A stretch of DNA of 64,000 nt from Perspicuibacillus lycopersici (GCF_025660475.1 NZ_JAOUSF010000007.1:1-64000), one strand, 5' to 3'. Shown: positions 39,952-53,400, counted from the first letter of the stretch. Notes: generated from the sequence alone by a model not told the origin. Made by a program: numbers and translations.

Positions 39952-39980
39952 ATTATACATGTAAACTGCTTATATTGCAA
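39952..39980 (-). promoter_or_regulatory. S10 operon promoter
   Basis: TTGCAA (39975-39980), 17-bp spacer, TATAAT (39952-39957) on the minus strand, giving a leader of about 120 nt before rpsJ. The rest of the tuf-rpsJ spacer (39981-40170) is A/T-rich with no gene. Confidence 0.85.
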
Positions 39981-40171
39981 CTTTTTATAAAAAATATATC
40001 AACGTTCGACCTTATTCATTATACATTCCAAACGCTACTATTTCAACTCTTTGTCCATTTTTTATACTAGCAATGTTTGCTAAATCATTAACTGTATATT
40101 TTCATTTCTGTTATTTTTCTTATATCTAGTTATGATTGTTATTCGAATAATATTAGTTCGTGATATAAACA

Positions 40172-40207
40172 TAAAAATAAGAGTAGATCAATTACGATCT
40201 ACTCTTA
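40172..40207 (-). terminator. tuf (str operon) terminator
   Basis: Perfect 12-bp stem TAAGAGTAGATC / GATCTACTCTTA, with TTATTTTTATG following on the minus strand. It is 25-60 nt after the tuf stop. Confidence 0.9.
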
Positions 40208-40231
40208 CAAAAATAATTATTTACTCAATAA

Positions 40232-41419
40232 TTATTTAACGATTGTAGCTACTACTCCAGCACCTACAGTACGTCCACCTTCACGAATTGAGAATTTAGT
40301 ACCATCTTCAATTGCGATAGGAGAAATAAGTTCTACGTCCATAGTGATATTATCACCAGGCATTACCATTTCAACACCTTCTGGTAAGTTGATTACACCA
40401 GTAACGTCTGTTGTACGGAAGTAGAATTGTGGGCGATAGTTAGAGAAGAATGGAGTATGACGTCCACCTTCTTCTTTAGACAATACATAAACTTCAGCTT
40501 TGAATTTTGTATGTGGTGTAATTGTACCTGGTTTAGCAAGTACTTGACCACGTTGGATATCATCACGAGCAACCCCACGAAGAAGAGCACCGATGTTATC
40601 TCCAGCTTCAGCTTGATCAAGAAGTTTACGGAACATTTCAACACCTGTTACAGTAGTTGATTTTGGTTCTTCAGTCATACCAACGATTTCTACGATGTCC
40701 CCTACTTTAAGGATACCACGTTCTACACGACCTGTAGCAACTGTACCACGACCAGTGATTGAAAATACATCTTCAACTGGCATCATGAAAGGTTTGTCAG
40801 TTTCACGTTGTGGAGTTGGGATATATTCGTCAACAGCAGCCATTAATTCATGAATTTTTTCTTCCCATTCTGCTTCACCTTCAAGAGCTTTTAATGCAGA
40901 ACCTTTGATTACAGGAATGTCATCACCAGGGAAGTCATATTCAGAAAGAAGGTCACGAACTTCCATTTCTACTAATTCTAATAATTCTTCGTCATCAACC
41001 ATGTCGCATTTATTTAAGAATACAACGATGTAAGGAACACCTACTTGACGAGAAAGAAGAATGTGTTCACGAGTTTGTGGCATTGGGCCATCAGCTGCAG
41101 ATACAACTAGGATAGCTCCATCCATTTGTGCAGCACCAGTGATCATGTTTTTAACATAGTCAGCATGTCCTGGGCAGTCAACGTGAGCATAGTGACGAGT
41201 GTCAGTTTGATATTCAACGTGAGCTGTAGAGATTGTGATTCCACGTTCTCTTTCTTCTGGTGCACCGTCGATTTGATCATATGCACGAGCTTCTGCTCCA
41301 CCAGTTTTTGCAAGAACTGTTGTAATTGCAGCTGTTAATGTAGTTTTACCATGGTCAACGTGTCCGATTGTACCAATGTTAACGTGTGGTTTTGAACGAT
41401 CGTATTTTGCTTTTGCCAT
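40232..41419 (-). CDS. tuf: elongation factor Tu
   Basis: 395 aa GTPase delivering aminoacyl-tRNA. G1 GHVDHGKTT (about 19-27), [16 protein letters not shown], and C-terminal [15 protein letters not shown]. Last gene of the str operon rpsL-rpsG-fusA-tuf, with a possible promoter of its own in the fusA-tuf gap. Confidence 0.99.
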   Translation of the reverse strand: MAKAKYDRSKPHVNIGTIGHVDHGKTTLTAAITTVLAKTGGAEARAYDQIDGAPEERERGITISTAHVEYQTDTRHYAHVDCPGHADYVKNMITGAAQMDGAILVVSAADGPMPQTREHILLSRQVGVPYIVVFLNKCDMVDDEELLELVEMEVRDLLSEYDFPGDDIPVIKGSALKALEGEAEWEEKIHELMAAVDEYIPTPQRETDKPFMMPVEDVFSITGRGTVATGRVERGILKVGDIVEIVGMTEEPKSTTVTGVEMFRKLLDQAEAGDNIGALLRGVARDDIQRGQVLAKPGTITPHTKFKAEVYVLSKEEGGRHTPFFSNYRPQFYFRTTDVTGVINLPEGVEMVMPGDNITMDVELISPIAIEDGTKFSIREGGRTVGAGVVATIVK

Positions 41420-41472
41420 TAGGAATAATCCTCCTTTAATATAAATATATTTATTAAGTATAAATAGGAGGT

Positions 41473-41502
41473 TAAGGATTAGAAACTACCAATCCTTAAC
41501 AA
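41473..41502 (-). promoter_or_regulatory. hairpin in the fusA-tuf spacer (tuf 5' UTR)
   Basis: GTTAAGGATT / AATCCTTAAC, perfect 10-bp stem with a 10-nt loop, without a strong T tract. It lies in the tuf leader 50-80 nt before the start; it may stabilise or process the mRNA. Confidence 0.5.
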
Positions 41503-41522
41503 CCAAATAACCTACAATAGTA

Positions 41523-41551
41523 GTTATACAAGATTCATTTATTAAAATCAA
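41523..41551 (-). promoter_or_regulatory. candidate internal promoter for tuf
   Basis: TTGATT (41546-41551), 17-bp spacer, TATAAC (41523-41528), starting right after the fusA stop codon. Extra tuf promoters are common and would explain higher EF-Tu output. Confidence 0.5.
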
Positions 41552-43630
41552 TTATTCACCACGATTTTTTTTAATAATCGCTTCGGAAACTGATTTAGGT
41601 ACTTCTTCGTAGTGATCAAAGTGCATGGAGAATACTCCACGTCCTTGCGTACTAGAACGAAGTGCAGTTGCATATCCGAACATCTCGGATAGAGGTACAA
41701 ACGCACGTACTACTTGTGCATTACCACGAGCTTCCATACCTTCTACACGTCCGCGACGTGCAGTAATTTGACCCATGATATCGCCTAAGTATTCCTCAGG
41801 AATAACTACTTCTACTCTCATTACAGGTTCTAATATAACTGGGTTACATTTAGAAGCAGCATTTTTTAATGCTAAAGAAGCAGCAATTTTAAATGCCATT
41901 TCACTGGAGTCAACATCATGGTAAGAACCATCATAAAGCTTAGCTTTAATGTCAACTAGTGGATAACCAGCTAACACACCACGTTGTAGAGCGTCTTCTA
42001 AACCAGCTTGAACTGCTGGAATATATTCACGTGGAACGACACCACCAACGATAGCATTTTCGAATTCAAAACCTTTACCTTCTTCATTTGGAGAGAATTC
42101 AATCCAAACATCACCATATTGACCACGACCACCAGATTGACGAGCAAACTTACCTTGTACTTGCGCACTTGAACGGAAAGTTTCTCTGTAAGCAACCTGA
42201 GGCGCACCAACATTAGCTTCAACTTTGAATTCGCGTTTCATACGATCCACGATGATATCTAAGTGAAGCTCACCCATACCAGCAATAATTGTTTGACCAG
42301 TTTCAGGGTCAGTGTGTGCACGGAATGTAGGATCCTCTTCTTGAAGTTTTTGTAAAGCTTGAGACATTTTGTCTTGGTCAGCTTTTGATTTAGGTTCAAC
42401 AGATAATTCGATAACTGGTTCTGGGAATTCCATGGATTCTAAGATTACAAGATCTTTATCATCACATAATGTATCCCCTGTGGTTGTATCTTTTAATCCA
42501 ACTGCCGCTGCAATATCACCCGCAAAAACTTCAGAAATTTCCGCACGGTGGTTTGCGTGCATTTGCAGAATACGTCCAACACGTTCACGTTTACCCTTAG
42601 TAGAGTTTTGAACGTAAGAACCAGAAGTTAATGTACCAGAGTACACACGGAAGAATGTAAGTTTTCCTACGTATGGGTCTGTCATAACTTTAAATGCTAA
42701 CGCAGCAAATGGTTCGTCATCACTAGAATGTTTAAGAACTTCTTCACCAGTATCTGGACGAGTACCTTTAATAGAAGGTACGTCAAGTGGAGAAGGTAGG
42801 TAATCAATTACTGCATCAAGCATTAATTGAACCCCTTTGTTCTTAAATGCAGAACCGCAAAGTACTGGGTAAAATTCTACGTTTACAGTTGCTTTACGAA
42901 TTGCTGCTTTTAATTCTTCAACAGTGATTTCTTCACCTTCAAGGTATTTCATCATTAATTCTTCGTCTAACTCAGCAACAGCTTCTACTAGTTTTGCGTG
43001 ATATTCGTCTGCAAGATCCTTATATTCTTCAGGAATTTCACGTACTTCGATTTCAGTACCTAAGTCATTACCGTAGAATGTAGCTTTCATTTCAACTAAA
43101 TCAATGATTCCTCTGAATTCATCTTCAGCACCTATTGGTAATTGAATTGCATGAGCATTTGCTTGTAAGCGATCATGCAAGGTACCTAATGAATAAATAA
43201 AATCAGCACCGATTTTATCCATCTTATTTACGAATACAACACGAGGTACACCATAAGTTGTTGCTTGGCGCCAAACTGTTTCAGTTTGTGGCTCAACACC
43301 AGATTGTGCATCAAGTACTGCTACAGCTCCATCAAGTACACGAAGTGATCTCTCAACTTCTACAGTGAAATCTACGTGCCCTGGAGTGTCGATAATATTA
43401 ACGCGGTGACCATTCCACTGTGCTGTTGTAGCAGCAGATGTAATTGTGATACCACGTTCTTGTTCTTGTTCCATCCAGTCCATTTGGGAAGCACCTTCAT
43501 GTGTTTCACCAATTTTATGGATTTTACCAGTGTAATAAAGCACACGTTCAGTGGTAGTAGTTTTACCAGCGTCGATATGTGCCATAATCCCAATGTTGCG
43601 AGTTTTTTCTAAGGAGAACTCTCTTGGCAT
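41552..43630 (-). CDS. fusA: elongation factor G
   Basis: 692 aa translocase GTPase. G1 [10 protein letters not shown] (about 17-26), [18 protein letters not shown]. Domain IV/V features include [12 protein letters not shown] and [13 protein letters not shown]. Standard length. Confidence 0.99.
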   Translation of the reverse strand: MPREFSLEKTRNIGIMAHIDAGKTTTTERVLYYTGKIHKIGETHEGASQMDWMEQEQERGITITSAATTAQWNGHRVNIIDTPGHVDFTVEVERSLRVLDGAVAVLDAQSGVEPQTETVWRQATTYGVPRVVFVNKMDKIGADFIYSLGTLHDRLQANAHAIQLPIGAEDEFRGIIDLVEMKATFYGNDLGTEIEVREIPEEYKDLADEYHAKLVEAVAELDEELMMKYLEGEEITVEELKAAIRKATVNVEFYPVLCGSAFKNKGVQLMLDAVIDYLPSPLDVPSIKGTRPDTGEEVLKHSSDDEPFAALAFKVMTDPYVGKLTFFRVYSGTLTSGSYVQNSTKGKRERVGRILQMHANHRAEISEVFAGDIAAAVGLKDTTTGDTLCDDKDLVILESMEFPEPVIELSVEPKSKADQDKMSQALQKLQEEDPTFRAHTDPETGQTIIAGMGELHLDIIVDRMKREFKVEANVGAPQVAYRETFRSSAQVQGKFARQSGGRGQYGDVWIEFSPNEEGKGFEFENAIVGGVVPREYIPAVQAGLEDALQRGVLAGYPLVDIKAKLYDGSYHDVDSSEMAFKIAASLALKNAASKCNPVILEPVMRVEVVIPEEYLGDIMGQITARRGRVEGMEARGNAQVVRAFVPLSEMFGYATALRSSTQGRGVFSMHFDHYEEVPKSVSEAIIKKNRGE

Positions 43631-43711
43631 CGCTATTTCTCCTTCCTTATTAGAATAGTCTATGTGAATAATAGAGAAACCTGTTTTTTAGTTTTATACG
43701 ATATATAAATC

Positions 43712-44224
<513 letters not shown>

Positions 44225-44230
44225 TTACGA

Positions 44231-44671
<441 letters not shown>

Positions 44672-44753
44672 TTATTTTGTAAGCCCACATATCCAGGTGG
44701 TTCATTTTTTAGCAAAAACAAAGCCTTTGTAGCATACTTCTACAAAAACTGTT

Positions 44754-45002
44754 TTAATAAACTAAGACAACAGTTGCAGCTCCCACTTCAATTCCGCATG
44801 CTTTTCCTAAATCTTTCATAGATTCGACATACGTTATCGGAATGTTTACTTGCTTCGCTGTATCAATAACAGCTTTAACAATCTTCGAATCCGCATCAGA
44901 TGCAATAAATACTTCTTCTGCTTTTCCAGATTTTAGAGCTTTCACCGATTGTTTCGTTCCAATTTTTTTGTTTTTAGCCTGTTTTACTTTTTCATAAGAC
45001 AT
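44754..45002 (-). CDS. rplGB: L7Ae-family RNA-binding protein (YbxF/L7Ae-like)
   Basis: 82 aa from ATG 45002 (MSYEKVKQAKNKKIGTKQSV). The GTKQSVKALKSGKAEEVFIASDAD region is the kink-turn-binding L7Ae fold signature; B. subtilis YbxF binds k-turn RNA. Located between rpoC and rpsL as in B. subtilis. ATG 45038 upstream is less likely. Confidence 0.93.
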   Translation of the reverse strand: MSYEKVKQAKNKKIGTKQSVKALKSGKAEEVFIASDADSKIVKAVIDTAKQVNIPITYVESMKDLGKACGIEVGAATVVLVY

Positions 45003-45095
45003 ATGAATATCCTCCAAAGTAACAGGATAATGGAGCACCTAAAATATAGTATCATTTTGTGGTTTTAATGTCAATAAATATTCAAACGAATTTTT

Positions 45096-45139
45096 ATAGT
45101 TGTCTGGATAACAAATGATTATCCAGACAACTATTTTTT
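45096..45139 (+). terminator. strong hairpin after rpoC, T tract on the plus strand
   Basis: Perfect 16-bp stem ATAGTTGTCTGGATAA / TTATCCAGACAACTAT with a 7-nt loop. TTTTTT follows on the plus strand; on the minus strand the stem is followed by AAAAATT. It therefore looks like a terminator for antisense transcription, or a 3'-end stabilising hairpin for rpoC. Confidence 0.6.
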
Positions 45140-45140
45140 A

Positions 45141-48100
45141 TTAATCTACTGCAACAGGTTCTTCTGTTTCAGCTAATTTCTTCACTTTTGCCTTCCTGTA
45201 CATTGGCATACCTGTACCTGCCGGAACAAGTTTACCAATAATTACATTTTCCTTGAGGCCAAGAAGTTCATCTTGTTTTCCTTTAATTGCAGCATCTGTT
45301 AATACTCTTGTTGTTTCTTGGAATGATGCAGCAGATAGGAACGAATCTGTTTCTAGGGAAGCTTTCGTAATACCTAGCAACACTGGTCGACCAGTTGCAG
45401 GTAATTTTCCTGAAAGCAATGCTTCTTCGTTTGCAGCTGTGAATTGGTGAATATCAAGCAATGTTCCCGGTAAGACATTCGTGTCACCGGAATCAATGAC
45501 TCTAATTTTTCTTAACATTTGTCGAACCATTACTTCGATATGTTTATCGCCAATTTCTACCCCTTGCATACGGTATACTCTTTGTACTTCATGTAATAGG
45601 TATTGTTGTACAGATAGAACATCTTTAACTTTCAATAATTCTTTCGGATCTACAGAACCTTCGGTAAGCTCTTGACCACGTTCTACGATATCACCAACTG
45701 TAACTTTCAATCTTGCAGTATATGGTGCTGTGTAAGAACGTGTTTCAATGCCGCCAGATATAACAATTTCTTGTTGACGGTCTTTACCTTCGTTAATTGC
45801 TGTAATTTCACCAGCGATTTCCGTGATTACTGCTTGACCTTTTGGATTACGCGCTTCAAAAATTTCTTGTACACGTGGAAGACCTTGTGTAATATCGTCT
45901 CCAGCAACCCCACCTGTATGGAATGTACGCATCGTTAACTGTGTTCCTGGTTCACCGATGGATTGAGCAGCGATAATACCAACTGCTTCCCCAACTTCAA
46001 CTTCTTGACCAGTCGCAAGGTTACGACCGTAACATTTTTTACATACGCCGTGGCGTGTATTACATGTAAATGCAGAACGAATCCATACACTTGTGATACC
46101 AGCATCAACAATAACGTTTGCTAGATCTTCAGTGATTAAATCGTTAGCTTTTACAATTACTTCTCCGGTTTCCGGATGTTTAATTACTTTTCTTGCATAA
46201 CGTCCAATTAGTCTTTCATCAAGTGGTTCGATGATTTCTGTACCTTCTGTTATTGCAGATACTAGTATACCTTTATCTGTTCCACAGTCTTCTTCTCGTA
46301 CAATTACATCTTGCGCAACGTCGACGAGACGTCTCGTTAAGTAACCAGAGTCAGCAGTCTTCAAGGCTGTATCGGCAAGTCCTTTACGAGCACCATGTGT
46401 AGAGATGAAGTACTCTAATACAGTTAAACCTTCACGGAAACTAGATTTAATTGGTAACTCAATAATCCGTCCAGCTGGGTTGGCCATCAGACCACGCATG
46501 CCTGCTAGCTGTGTAAAGTTAGATGCATTACCACGGGCACCAGAATCACTCATCATGAAGATTGGATTCATATTATCTAGTGATGCCATCAATTTACCTT
46601 GGATATCATCTTTCGCAGCGCTCCAGATGGAAATAACGCGATCATAACGTTCATCTTCGGTAATTAACCCTCTTCTGAACTGTTTAAGCACATTATCCAC
46701 TTTCTTTTGAGCTTCATCTAAAATTTCATTTTTCTTCGGTAATACGATGATATCAGCAATACCAATTGTAATACCTGCTTTAGTAGAATATTTAAAGCCT
46801 AGGTCTTTCATGCGATCCAACATTTTAGATGTTTCCGTAATCTTGAACCGTTTAAAGATTTCAGCAATGATATTACCTAAATAGCCTTTTTTGAATGGTG
46901 AAATCAATTCTCTAGAAGCAATAACTTCTTTCACATCTTCCGTTGGTGAAATGAAGTATTTTTCTGGAGTTTTATCTTCTAAATTATTCTTCGTTGGCTC
47001 GTTAATGTATGGGAAAGATTTAGGTAAAATTTCATTAAAGATTAATTTCCCTACAGTTGTTAAGAGCAATTGCTTGTTTTGTTCTTCTGTAAAGGTCGGG
47101 TTTCCTAAGGAACCAGCTTGGACAGCAATTCTTGAATGGAAATGAACATAACCATTTTGATAAGCAAGCAATGCTTCTTCACGGTCCTTAAATACCATAC
47201 CTTCACCAATTGCGCCTTTACGTTCAAGTGTTAAGTAATAGTTACCTAATACCATATCCTGAGAAGGTGTAACAACTGGTTTACCATCTTTAGGATTAAG
47301 AATGTTTTGTGCAGCTAACATTAATAAACGAGCTTCTGCTTGTGCTTCAGCTGATAACGGAACGTGCACAGCCATTTGGTCACCATCAAAGTCAGCGTTA
47401 TAAGCTGTACATACTAACGGATGCAAACGAATTGCTCGACCTTCTACTAAAGTTGGTTCGAATGCTTGGATCCCTAATCTGTGAAGCGTTGGTGCACGGT
47501 TTAATAATACCGGATGCTCCTTAATTACTTCTTCTAATACATCCCAAATTTCAGGGTGAAGACGTTCAATTTTACGTTTCGCAGATTTAATATTGTGTGC
47601 AAGACCTTTTGCAACTAATTCCTTCATAACAAACGGTTTGAATAATTCAATTGCCATCTCTTTCGGTAAACCACATTGGTACATTTTTAAGTTTGGACCA
47701 ACGACGATAACAGAACGACCAGAATAGTCAACACGTTTACCTAGCAAGTTTTGACGGAAACGACCTTGTTTCCCTTTCAACATATGTGATAAGGATTTTA
47801 ATGGACGGTTTCCTGGCCCGGTAACTGGTCTACCTCTTCTACCATTGTCAATTAATGCATCTACTGCTTCTTGCAGCATTCTCTTTTCATTTTGAACAAT
47901 AATACTTGGTGCACCAAGATCCAATAAACGTTTTAAACGATTATTACGGTTGATTACACGACGATACAAATCATTCAAATCAGAAGTTGCAAAACGACCA
48001 CCATCAAGCTGTACCATTGGACGCAATTCTGGCGGGATAACTGGAAGAACATCTAGAATCATCCAAGAAGGTTCATTTCCGGAATTGCGGAAAGCTTCGA

Positions 48101-48737
48101 TAACTTCCAAACGTTTAATCGCACGAGTACGTCTTTGCCCTTGTGCGGTTTTTAATTCCTCTTTTAATGTAACACTTTCTTTATCAAGATCGATGTCTTG
48201 CAATAATTTTTTAACTGCTTCAGCACCCATGCCAGCTTGGAATTTATTACCATATTTTTCACGGTATGCACGGTATTCTTTTTCAGATAAAAGCTGTTTC
48301 TTTTCTAAAGAAGTGTTTCCTGGTTCGGTAACAACATAAGAAGCAAAATAAATAACTTCTTCTAGAGCTCTTGGTGACATATCTAAAAGAAGACCCATTC
48401 TACTTGGAATTCCTTTGAAATACCAAATATGGGTAACAGGGGCAGCTAATTCTATATGTCCCATTCTTTCACGACGAACTTTTTGACGTGTTACTTCTAC
48501 GCCACATCGGTCACAGACGACACCTTTATATCGAACTCTTTTGTATTTACCGCAATGACATTCCCAATCCTTCGTTGGACCGAAAATACGTTCACAGAAT
48601 AACCCATCTTTTTCAGGTTTTAATGTACGATAATTAATTGTTTCCGGCTTTTTCACTTCACCATATGACCATGAACGGATTTTATCTGGTGAAGCAAGAC
48701 CTATTTTCATATACTCAAAATTATTAACATCTAGCAA
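45141..48737 (-). CDS. rpoC: RNA polymerase beta' subunit
   Basis: 1198 aa. N-terminal zinc site around [20 protein letters not shown], catalytic [12 protein letters not shown], trigger-loop region with [20 protein letters not shown], and second zinc site [13 protein letters not shown]. The start is TTG at 48737 with GGAGG 8 nt upstream. Same length as in B. subtilis. Confidence 0.99.
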   Translation of the reverse strand: MLDVNNFEYMKIGLASPDKIRSWSYGEVKKPETINYRTLKPEKDGLFCERIFGPTKDWECHCGKYKRVRYKGVVCDRCGVEVTRQKVRRERMGHIELAAPVTHIWYFKGIPSRMGLLLDMSPRALEEVIYFASYVVTEPGNTSLEKKQLLSEKEYRAYREKYGNKFQAGMGAEAVKKLLQDIDLDKESVTLKEELKTAQGQRRTRAIKRLEVIEAFRNSGNEPSWMILDVLPVIPPELRPMVQLDGGRFATSDLNDLYRRVINRNNRLKRLLDLGAPSIIVQNEKRMLQEAVDALIDNGRRGRPVTGPGNRPLKSLSHMLKGKQGRFRQNLLGKRVDYSGRSVIVVGPNLKMYQCGLPKEMAIELFKPFVMKELVAKGLAHNIKSAKRKIERLHPEIWDVLEEVIKEHPVLLNRAPTLHRLGIQAFEPTLVEGRAIRLHPLVCTAYNADFDGDQMAVHVPLSAEAQAEARLLMLAAQNILNPKDGKPVVTPSQDMVLGNYYLTLERKGAIGEGMVFKDREEALLAYQNGYVHFHSRIAVQAGSLGNPTFTEEQNKQLLLTTVGKLIFNEILPKSFPYINEPTKNNLEDKTPEKYFISPTEDVKEVIASRELISPFKKGYLGNIIAEIFKRFKITETSKMLDRMKDLGFKYSTKAGITIGIADIIVLPKKNEILDEAQKKVDNVLKQFRRGLITEDERYDRVISIWSAAKDDIQGKLMASLDNMNPIFMMSDSGARGNASNFTQLAGMRGLMANPAGRIIELPIKSSFREGLTVLEYFISTHGARKGLADTALKTADSGYLTRRLVDVAQDVIVREEDCGTDKGILVSAITEGTEIIEPLDERLIGRYARKVIKHPETGEVIVKANDLITEDLANVIVDAGITSVWIRSAFTCNTRHGVCKKCYGRNLATGQEVEVGEAVGIIAAQSIGEPGTQLTMRTFHTGGVAGDDITQGLPRVQEIFEARNPKGQAVITEIAGEITAINEGKDRQQEIVISGGIETRSYTAPYTARLKVTVGDIVERGQELTEGSVDPKELLKVKDVLSVQQYLLHEVQRVYRMQGVEIGDKHIEVMVRQMLRKIRVIDSGDTNVLPGTLLDIHQFTAANEEALLSGKLPATGRPVLLGITKASLETDSFLSAASFQETTRVLTDAAIKGKQDELLGLKENVIIGKLVPAGTGMPMYRKAKVKKLAETEEPVAVD

Positions 48738-48792
48738 GGGGCCGACCTCCTATTCGCTCTAGGTATTACACCCAATTTGCCTCTATAGCGTT

Positions 48793-48845
48793 AAAAAAAC
48801 TCAATACTTACACCCTTAAAGGAGCTACCTGTATTGAGTTTTTCT
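48793..48845 (-). terminator. terminator-like hairpin between rpoB and rpoC
   Basis: AAAACTCAATAC pairs with GTATTGAGTTTT around a loop of about 20 nt, followed by TTTTT on the minus strand. It sits inside the rpoB-rpoC operon, so it is expected to be leaky or act as an attenuator or processing site. Confidence 0.65.
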
Positions 48846-48853
48846 ATTAATCC

Positions 48854-51800
48854 TTATTCAACTGCGCCTACTTTTTCCGACTCTTTTGTTCCGTTTTCTG
48901 ATTGAATAGTTAAAGAATCTGATGAAGGAATATCATCGTCCTCTAAATCTTTCATATCAATTTCTTGATGATTTCCAGAAAGAATTTTCACATCTAAGCC
49001 TAAACTTTGTAATTCTTTCATTAATACTTTAAATGATTCTGGTACACCTGGCTCAGGAACATTCTCGCCTTTCACAATAGCTTCGTATGTTTTCACCCGA
49101 CCAACAACGTCGTCTGATTTAACCGTAAGAATTTCTTGTAAAGTATAAGCTGCACCATATGCTTCAAGTGCCCAAACTTCCATTTCACCGAAACGTTGTC
49201 CTCCGAATTGTGCTTTACCACCTAGAGGTTGTTGTGTTACTAATGAATATGGACCAGTTGAACGTGCGTGAAGTTTATCGTCAACCATGTGTGCAAGTTT
49301 AATCATATACATGATCCCTACAGATACACGGTTATCGAATGGTTCACCGGTTCTTCCATCATAAAGAATTGTTTTACCATCGCGAGCCATACCAGCTTCT
49401 TCTAATGTATTCCATACATCATCTTCACGGGCACCATCGAATACTGGTGTAGCAACATGAATTCCTAATCTTCTAGCTGCCATTCCTAAATGTAGTTCTA
49501 ATACTTGCCCGATATTCATCCGAGAAGGTACCCCTAGTGGATTTAACATAATATCAATAGGTGTTCCATCTGGTAAATATGGCATGTCTTCTTCTGGTAA
49601 GATACGGGAAATAACCCCTTTATTACCATGTCGACCAGCCATTTTATCCCCTTGATGAATTTTACGTTTTTGTACGATATATACACGAACGAGCTGATTT
49701 ACTCCCGGAGGAAGTTCGTCTCCATCTTCACGATTAAAGACTTTAACATCTAAAATGATACCTTCTCCACCGTGTGGTACACGTAAAGAAGTATCACGGA
49801 CCTCACGTGCTTTTTCGCCGAAAATGGCATGAAGGAGACGTTCTTCTGCTGTTAGCTCTGTCACACCTTTTGGAGTCACTTTCCCTACAAGCAAATCACC
49901 ATCTTTAACTTCTGCACCAATACGGATAATTCCGCGTTCGTCAAGATTACGCAATGCATCTTCTCCGACATTAGGAATATCACGCGTGATTTCTTCCGGT
50001 CCTAATTTTGTATCTCTAGCTTCTGATTCGTATTCTTCAATATGAACAGAAGTATAAACATCATCTTTGATAAGGCGTTCGCTCATGATAATCGCATCTT
50101 CGTAGTTATAACCTTCCCAAGTCATAAATCCGACCATTACATTACGACCAAGAGCAAGTTCCCCTTTATCCATAGAAGGACCATCGGCTAAAATTTCACC
50201 TTTTTTCACTCGGTCGCCAACTTTAACAATTGGTCGTTGGTTAAAGGACATACCGTTGTTAGAACGCATGAATTTATGCACTCGATAACGATCTAAATCC
50301 CCAGTAACTTCTTTACCATCTACAATTGCAATACGACGAACACGAACTTCTTTACCTTCTACGTTTTCAACAATACCGTCATGCTTACAAATAACTGCCG
50401 CACCAGAGTCTTTCGCATTCACATGCTCCATACCTGTTCCAACGATTGGTGCTTCAGGTACAAGCAATGGAACTGCTTGACGTTGCATGTTCGCACCCAT
50501 TAACGCACGGTTAGAGTCATCATTTTCAAGGAACGGAATACATGCAGTAGCTGCAGAAACTACTTGTTTTGGAGATACATCCATGTAGTCTACGCGGTCA
50601 ACACTGACTACTAAGTTTTCGCCTCGGAACCTAGCAAATACTTCTTTATCTTGGAAATTACCTTCCTCATCTAAAATCGCATTTGCTTGGGCTACTACAT
50701 AGTTATCTTCTTCATCTGCTGTCATGTAATCAATATGATTTGTTACACGGCCAGTTTCTGGATCGATTTTACGATATGGTGTTTCGATAAAACCAAAACG
50801 GTTCACTTTCGCAAATGTTGATAACGAGTTAATTAAACCGATGTTCGGACCTTCTGGCGTTTCAATTGGACACATTCTTCCATAGTGAGAATAGTGAACG
50901 TCACGAACTTCAAATCCTGCACGTTCTCTAGTTAAACCACCAGGTCCCAATGCAGATAAACGTCTTTTATGAGTTAATTCCGCTAACGGATTCGTTTGAT
51001 CCATAAATTGTGATAACTGTGAGCTACCAAAGAATTCTTTGATTGCAGCAATTACTGGACGGATATTAATCAATTGTTGTGGTGTAATAGTGTTCGTATC
51101 TTGAATAGACATTCTTTCTCTTACAACACGTTCCATCCGAGATAAACCAATTCTGAATTGATTTTGTAGTAATTCACCAACAGAACGTAGACGACGATTA
51201 CCTAAGTGGTCAATATCATCTGTTCTACCTACTTGATGAAGTAAATTAAAGAAATAACTAATGGATGCAATAATATCTGCAGGAGTAATATGTTTAACCT
51301 CTTCTGTGATATTTGCATTTCCGATAATGTTGATTTCCTTTTCTGAATCATCAGCAGGTGAATATACTTTAATCGATTGAATTAAGACATCCTCTTCCAA
51401 TACTCCACCCACTGGATTAAAGGTTTTAAATCCAATCCCTTGTTCCAAGTACGGTAAAATACGGTCAAGTGTACGTCTTTCTAATACAGTACCTTTTTCT
51501 GCAATAATTTCACCAGTTTCTGGGTCAGCAAGCGTCTCTGCTAATGTTTGACCGAAAAGACGGTTTGAAATATGCAGCTTTTTGTTAATTTTATAGCGAC
51601 CTACATTTGCTAGATCATATCTCTTTGGATCAAAGAAACGAGAAACTAGTAAACTTTTCGCATTATCAACCGTCGGAGGTTCTCCTGGTCTTAATCGCTC
51701 ATATATTTCAATAAGAGCTTTTTCGATGTTATCTGTATTATCTTTTTCAAGAGTGTTTCTTAAGTACTCATTATCACCAATTAAATCAATGATTTCCTGA

Positions 51801-52411
51801 TCAGTGCCAAAACCAAGGGCACGTAAAAGAACAGTAATTGGTAATTTGCGCGTACGATCGATACGAACATAAACTACATCCTTCGCATCTGTTTCATACT
51901 CCAACCAAGCACCACGATTCGGAATAACAGTCGCAGAAAAACCACGTCTTCCATTCTTATCGACTTTAGCGTTATAATAAACACTAGGAGAACGAACTAA
52001 TTGTGATACAATAACCCGTTCAGCGCCATTAATAACAAATGTGCCCGTTTCTGTCATGAGTGGGAAATCACCCATAAATACATCTTGATCTTTTACTTCG
52101 CCAGTTTCTTTGTTAACTAGCCGTACCTTTACTCGAAGCGGTGCTGCATATGTAACATCGCGTTCTTTCGATTCATCTACAGAATACTTTGGTTCTCCTA
52201 AGCTATAATCAATAAACTCAAGTGACAAGTTCCCTGTAAAATCCTCAATTGGAGAAATATCCTGGAACATTTCTCTTAATCCCTCGTCTAGAAACCACTG
52301 ATACGAAGAGGTTTGGATTTCTATGAGGTTTGGTAATTCTAATACTTCGCTAATTCGTGCAAAGCTTCTACGTTGGCGGTGTCGTCCGTACTGAACTAGT
52401 TGACCTGTCAA
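48854..52411 (-). CDS. rpoB: RNA polymerase beta subunit
   Basis: 1185 aa. Rifampicin-pocket region [20 protein letters not shown] and [14 protein letters not shown] look wild type; [17 protein letters not shown] and [15 protein letters not shown] are the catalytic-core segments. Start taken as TTG 52411 ([16 protein letters not shown]): GGGGTG lies 6 nt before it and B. subtilis RpoB starts here. A GTG three codons upstream overlaps the SD. The leader contains a terminator-like hairpin. Confidence 0.98.
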   Translation of the reverse strand: MTGQLVQYGRHRQRRSFARISEVLELPNLIEIQTSSYQWFLDEGLREMFQDISPIEDFTGNLSLEFIDYSLGEPKYSVDESKERDVTYAAPLRVKVRLVNKETGEVKDQDVFMGDFPLMTETGTFVINGAERVIVSQLVRSPSVYYNAKVDKNGRRGFSATVIPNRGAWLEYETDAKDVVYVRIDRTRKLPITVLLRALGFGTDQEIIDLIGDNEYLRNTLEKDNTDNIEKALIEIYERLRPGEPPTVDNAKSLLVSRFFDPKRYDLANVGRYKINKKLHISNRLFGQTLAETLADPETGEIIAEKGTVLERRTLDRILPYLEQGIGFKTFNPVGGVLEEDVLIQSIKVYSPADDSEKEINIIGNANITEEVKHITPADIIASISYFFNLLHQVGRTDDIDHLGNRRLRSVGELLQNQFRIGLSRMERVVRERMSIQDTNTITPQQLINIRPVIAAIKEFFGSSQLSQFMDQTNPLAELTHKRRLSALGPGGLTRERAGFEVRDVHYSHYGRMCPIETPEGPNIGLINSLSTFAKVNRFGFIETPYRKIDPETGRVTNHIDYMTADEEDNYVVAQANAILDEEGNFQDKEVFARFRGENLVVSVDRVDYMDVSPKQVVSAATACIPFLENDDSNRALMGANMQRQAVPLLVPEAPIVGTGMEHVNAKDSGAAVICKHDGIVENVEGKEVRVRRIAIVDGKEVTGDLDRYRVHKFMRSNNGMSFNQRPIVKVGDRVKKGEILADGPSMDKGELALGRNVMVGFMTWEGYNYEDAIIMSERLIKDDVYTSVHIEEYESEARDTKLGPEEITRDIPNVGEDALRNLDERGIIRIGAEVKDGDLLVGKVTPKGVTELTAEERLLHAIFGEKAREVRDTSLRVPHGGEGIILDVKVFNREDGDELPPGVNQLVRVYIVQKRKIHQGDKMAGRHGNKGVISRILPEEDMPYLPDGTPIDIMLNPLGVPSRMNIGQVLELHLGMAARRLGIHVATPVFDGAREDDVWNTLEEAGMARDGKTILYDGRTGEPFDNRVSVGIMYMIKLAHMVDDKLHARSTGPYSLVTQQPLGGKAQFGGQRFGEMEVWALEAYGAAYTLQEILTVKSDDVVGRVKTYEAIVKGENVPEPGVPESFKVLMKELQSLGLDVKILSGNHQEIDMKDLEDDDIPSSDSLTIQSENGTKESEKVGAVE

Positions 52412-52489
52412 CTGATTCACCCCTCAAATCAAGCGTTTTGGAAAAGCATAATAAATCATAAGAAGTTAAGATATTTCACTACCCTAACC

Positions 52490-52522
52490 CCACAAAAAGA
52501 AAAGAGGTTTCCTTAGAAAACC
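52490..52522 (-). terminator. terminator-like hairpin in the rpoB leader
   Basis: GGTTTTC / GGAAACC (7-bp stem, 3-nt loop) followed by TCTTTTCTTTTT on the minus strand. It lies about 100 nt downstream of the rpoB promoter and 70 nt before rpoB, so it would end part of the rpoB transcripts, and any read-through from ybxB. Confidence 0.6.
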
Positions 52523-52632
52523 ACTATTTAAAATGAATACATTATTTATACTATTTTCCCCAATTCAATGTAATTATATACATAATTAACTAAAAATTGG
52601 GTGAATAAGTAAATACATGTTGGCATTAAAAT

Positions 52633-52661
52633 ATACTAACATAAGGAAATAATTATGTCAA
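52633..52661 (-). promoter_or_regulatory. rpoB promoter
   Basis: TTGACA (52656-52661), 17-bp spacer, TAGTAT (52633-52638); the -35 overlaps the ybxB stop codon. The leader is about 215 nt long. Confidence 0.8.
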
Positions 52662-53260
52662 ACTTTTTTCCCTTTTAAAATATAGTAGCCCTTGTCTTTT
52701 TTCACGACTTCTACTTCACTAAAAATTTCCTCCATTTTAGCCTTTGCAGAAGGGGCACCTTGTTTCTTTTGAATAACAACCCACAATTCACCATTATCAC
52801 TCAAGTGTTCATAACTTTTTTCTAGTATTTCAAACACTATTTTCTTTCCTGCGCGTATGGGTGGATTGGTTATAATCGCAGCAAATGAATTAGCCTTCAC
52901 ATTATCAAAAACATTGCTTTCATATATCATTACATTTGTTATTTGATTCGTTTGTGCGTTTGCTTTCGCTAATTGGAGCGCTCTCTCATTAACATCGACC
53001 ATATGTATATCGCGATTAGGATAAGATTTTGCAAGAGCTAAACCGATAGGACCGTACCCACAACCAACATCTAATAATGGTCCATCTATTTCCGGATCAA
53101 TAAATGTTTCAATTAATAATCTGGATCCAAAATCAACTTCTTTTTTAGAAAAGACACCATTGTCGGTTTGAAACTGAAAGGAAAAGCCTTTTAATTGGTA
53201 GGACCATACAACCGGATTACTTGCTGTTTGCGGTTTGTTAGAATAATAATGTTCCGTCAT
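52658..53260 (-). CDS. ybxB: class I SAM-dependent methyltransferase (RsmC/YbxB-like)
   Basis: 200 aa MTS-domain methyltransferase. SAM motif LLDVGCGYGPIGLALA, acidic VDVNERAL, and the NPPIRAGKK (NPPx) motif typical of guanine-N2 rRNA/tRNA methyltransferases such as RsmC. Only the C-terminal half of E. coli RsmC is represented. Sits between rplL and rpoB as in B. subtilis. Confidence 0.9.
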   Translation of the reverse strand: MTEHYYSNKPQTASNPVVWSYQLKGFSFQFQTDNGVFSKKEVDFGSRLLIETFIDPEIDGPLLDVGCGYGPIGLALAKSYPNRDIHMVDVNERALQLAKANAQTNQITNVMIYESNVFDNVKANSFAAIITNPPIRAGKKIVFEILEKSYEHLSDNGELWVVIQKKQGAPSAKAKMEEIFSEVEVVKKDKGYYILKGKKV

Positions 53261-53344
53261 TCATATCACCTTCAGCATTCAAATTAAAGCCGGAAACTTG
53301 GTAAGGGTGGTTACTAGATGTATTGGAAGAAATGCTGTTATTTT

Positions 53345-53372
53345 GAAAAAAAGCTCGCTTGATAAAGCGAGC
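53345..53372 (-). terminator. rplJL terminator
   Basis: Perfect stem GCTCGCTT / AAGCGAGC with a 4-nt loop, then TTTTTTT on the minus strand, 50-75 nt after rplL. Confidence 0.9.
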
Positions 53373-53380
53373 CTTTTATT

Positions 53381-53400
53381 AAGTTAGCAGCTGCTAACTT
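53381..53400. repeat. 20-bp perfect palindrome after rplL
   Basis: AAGTTAGCAG / CTGCTAACTT with no loop. It lies between the rplL stop and the rplJL terminator. It could be a protein site or a minor hairpin. Confidence 0.4.
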
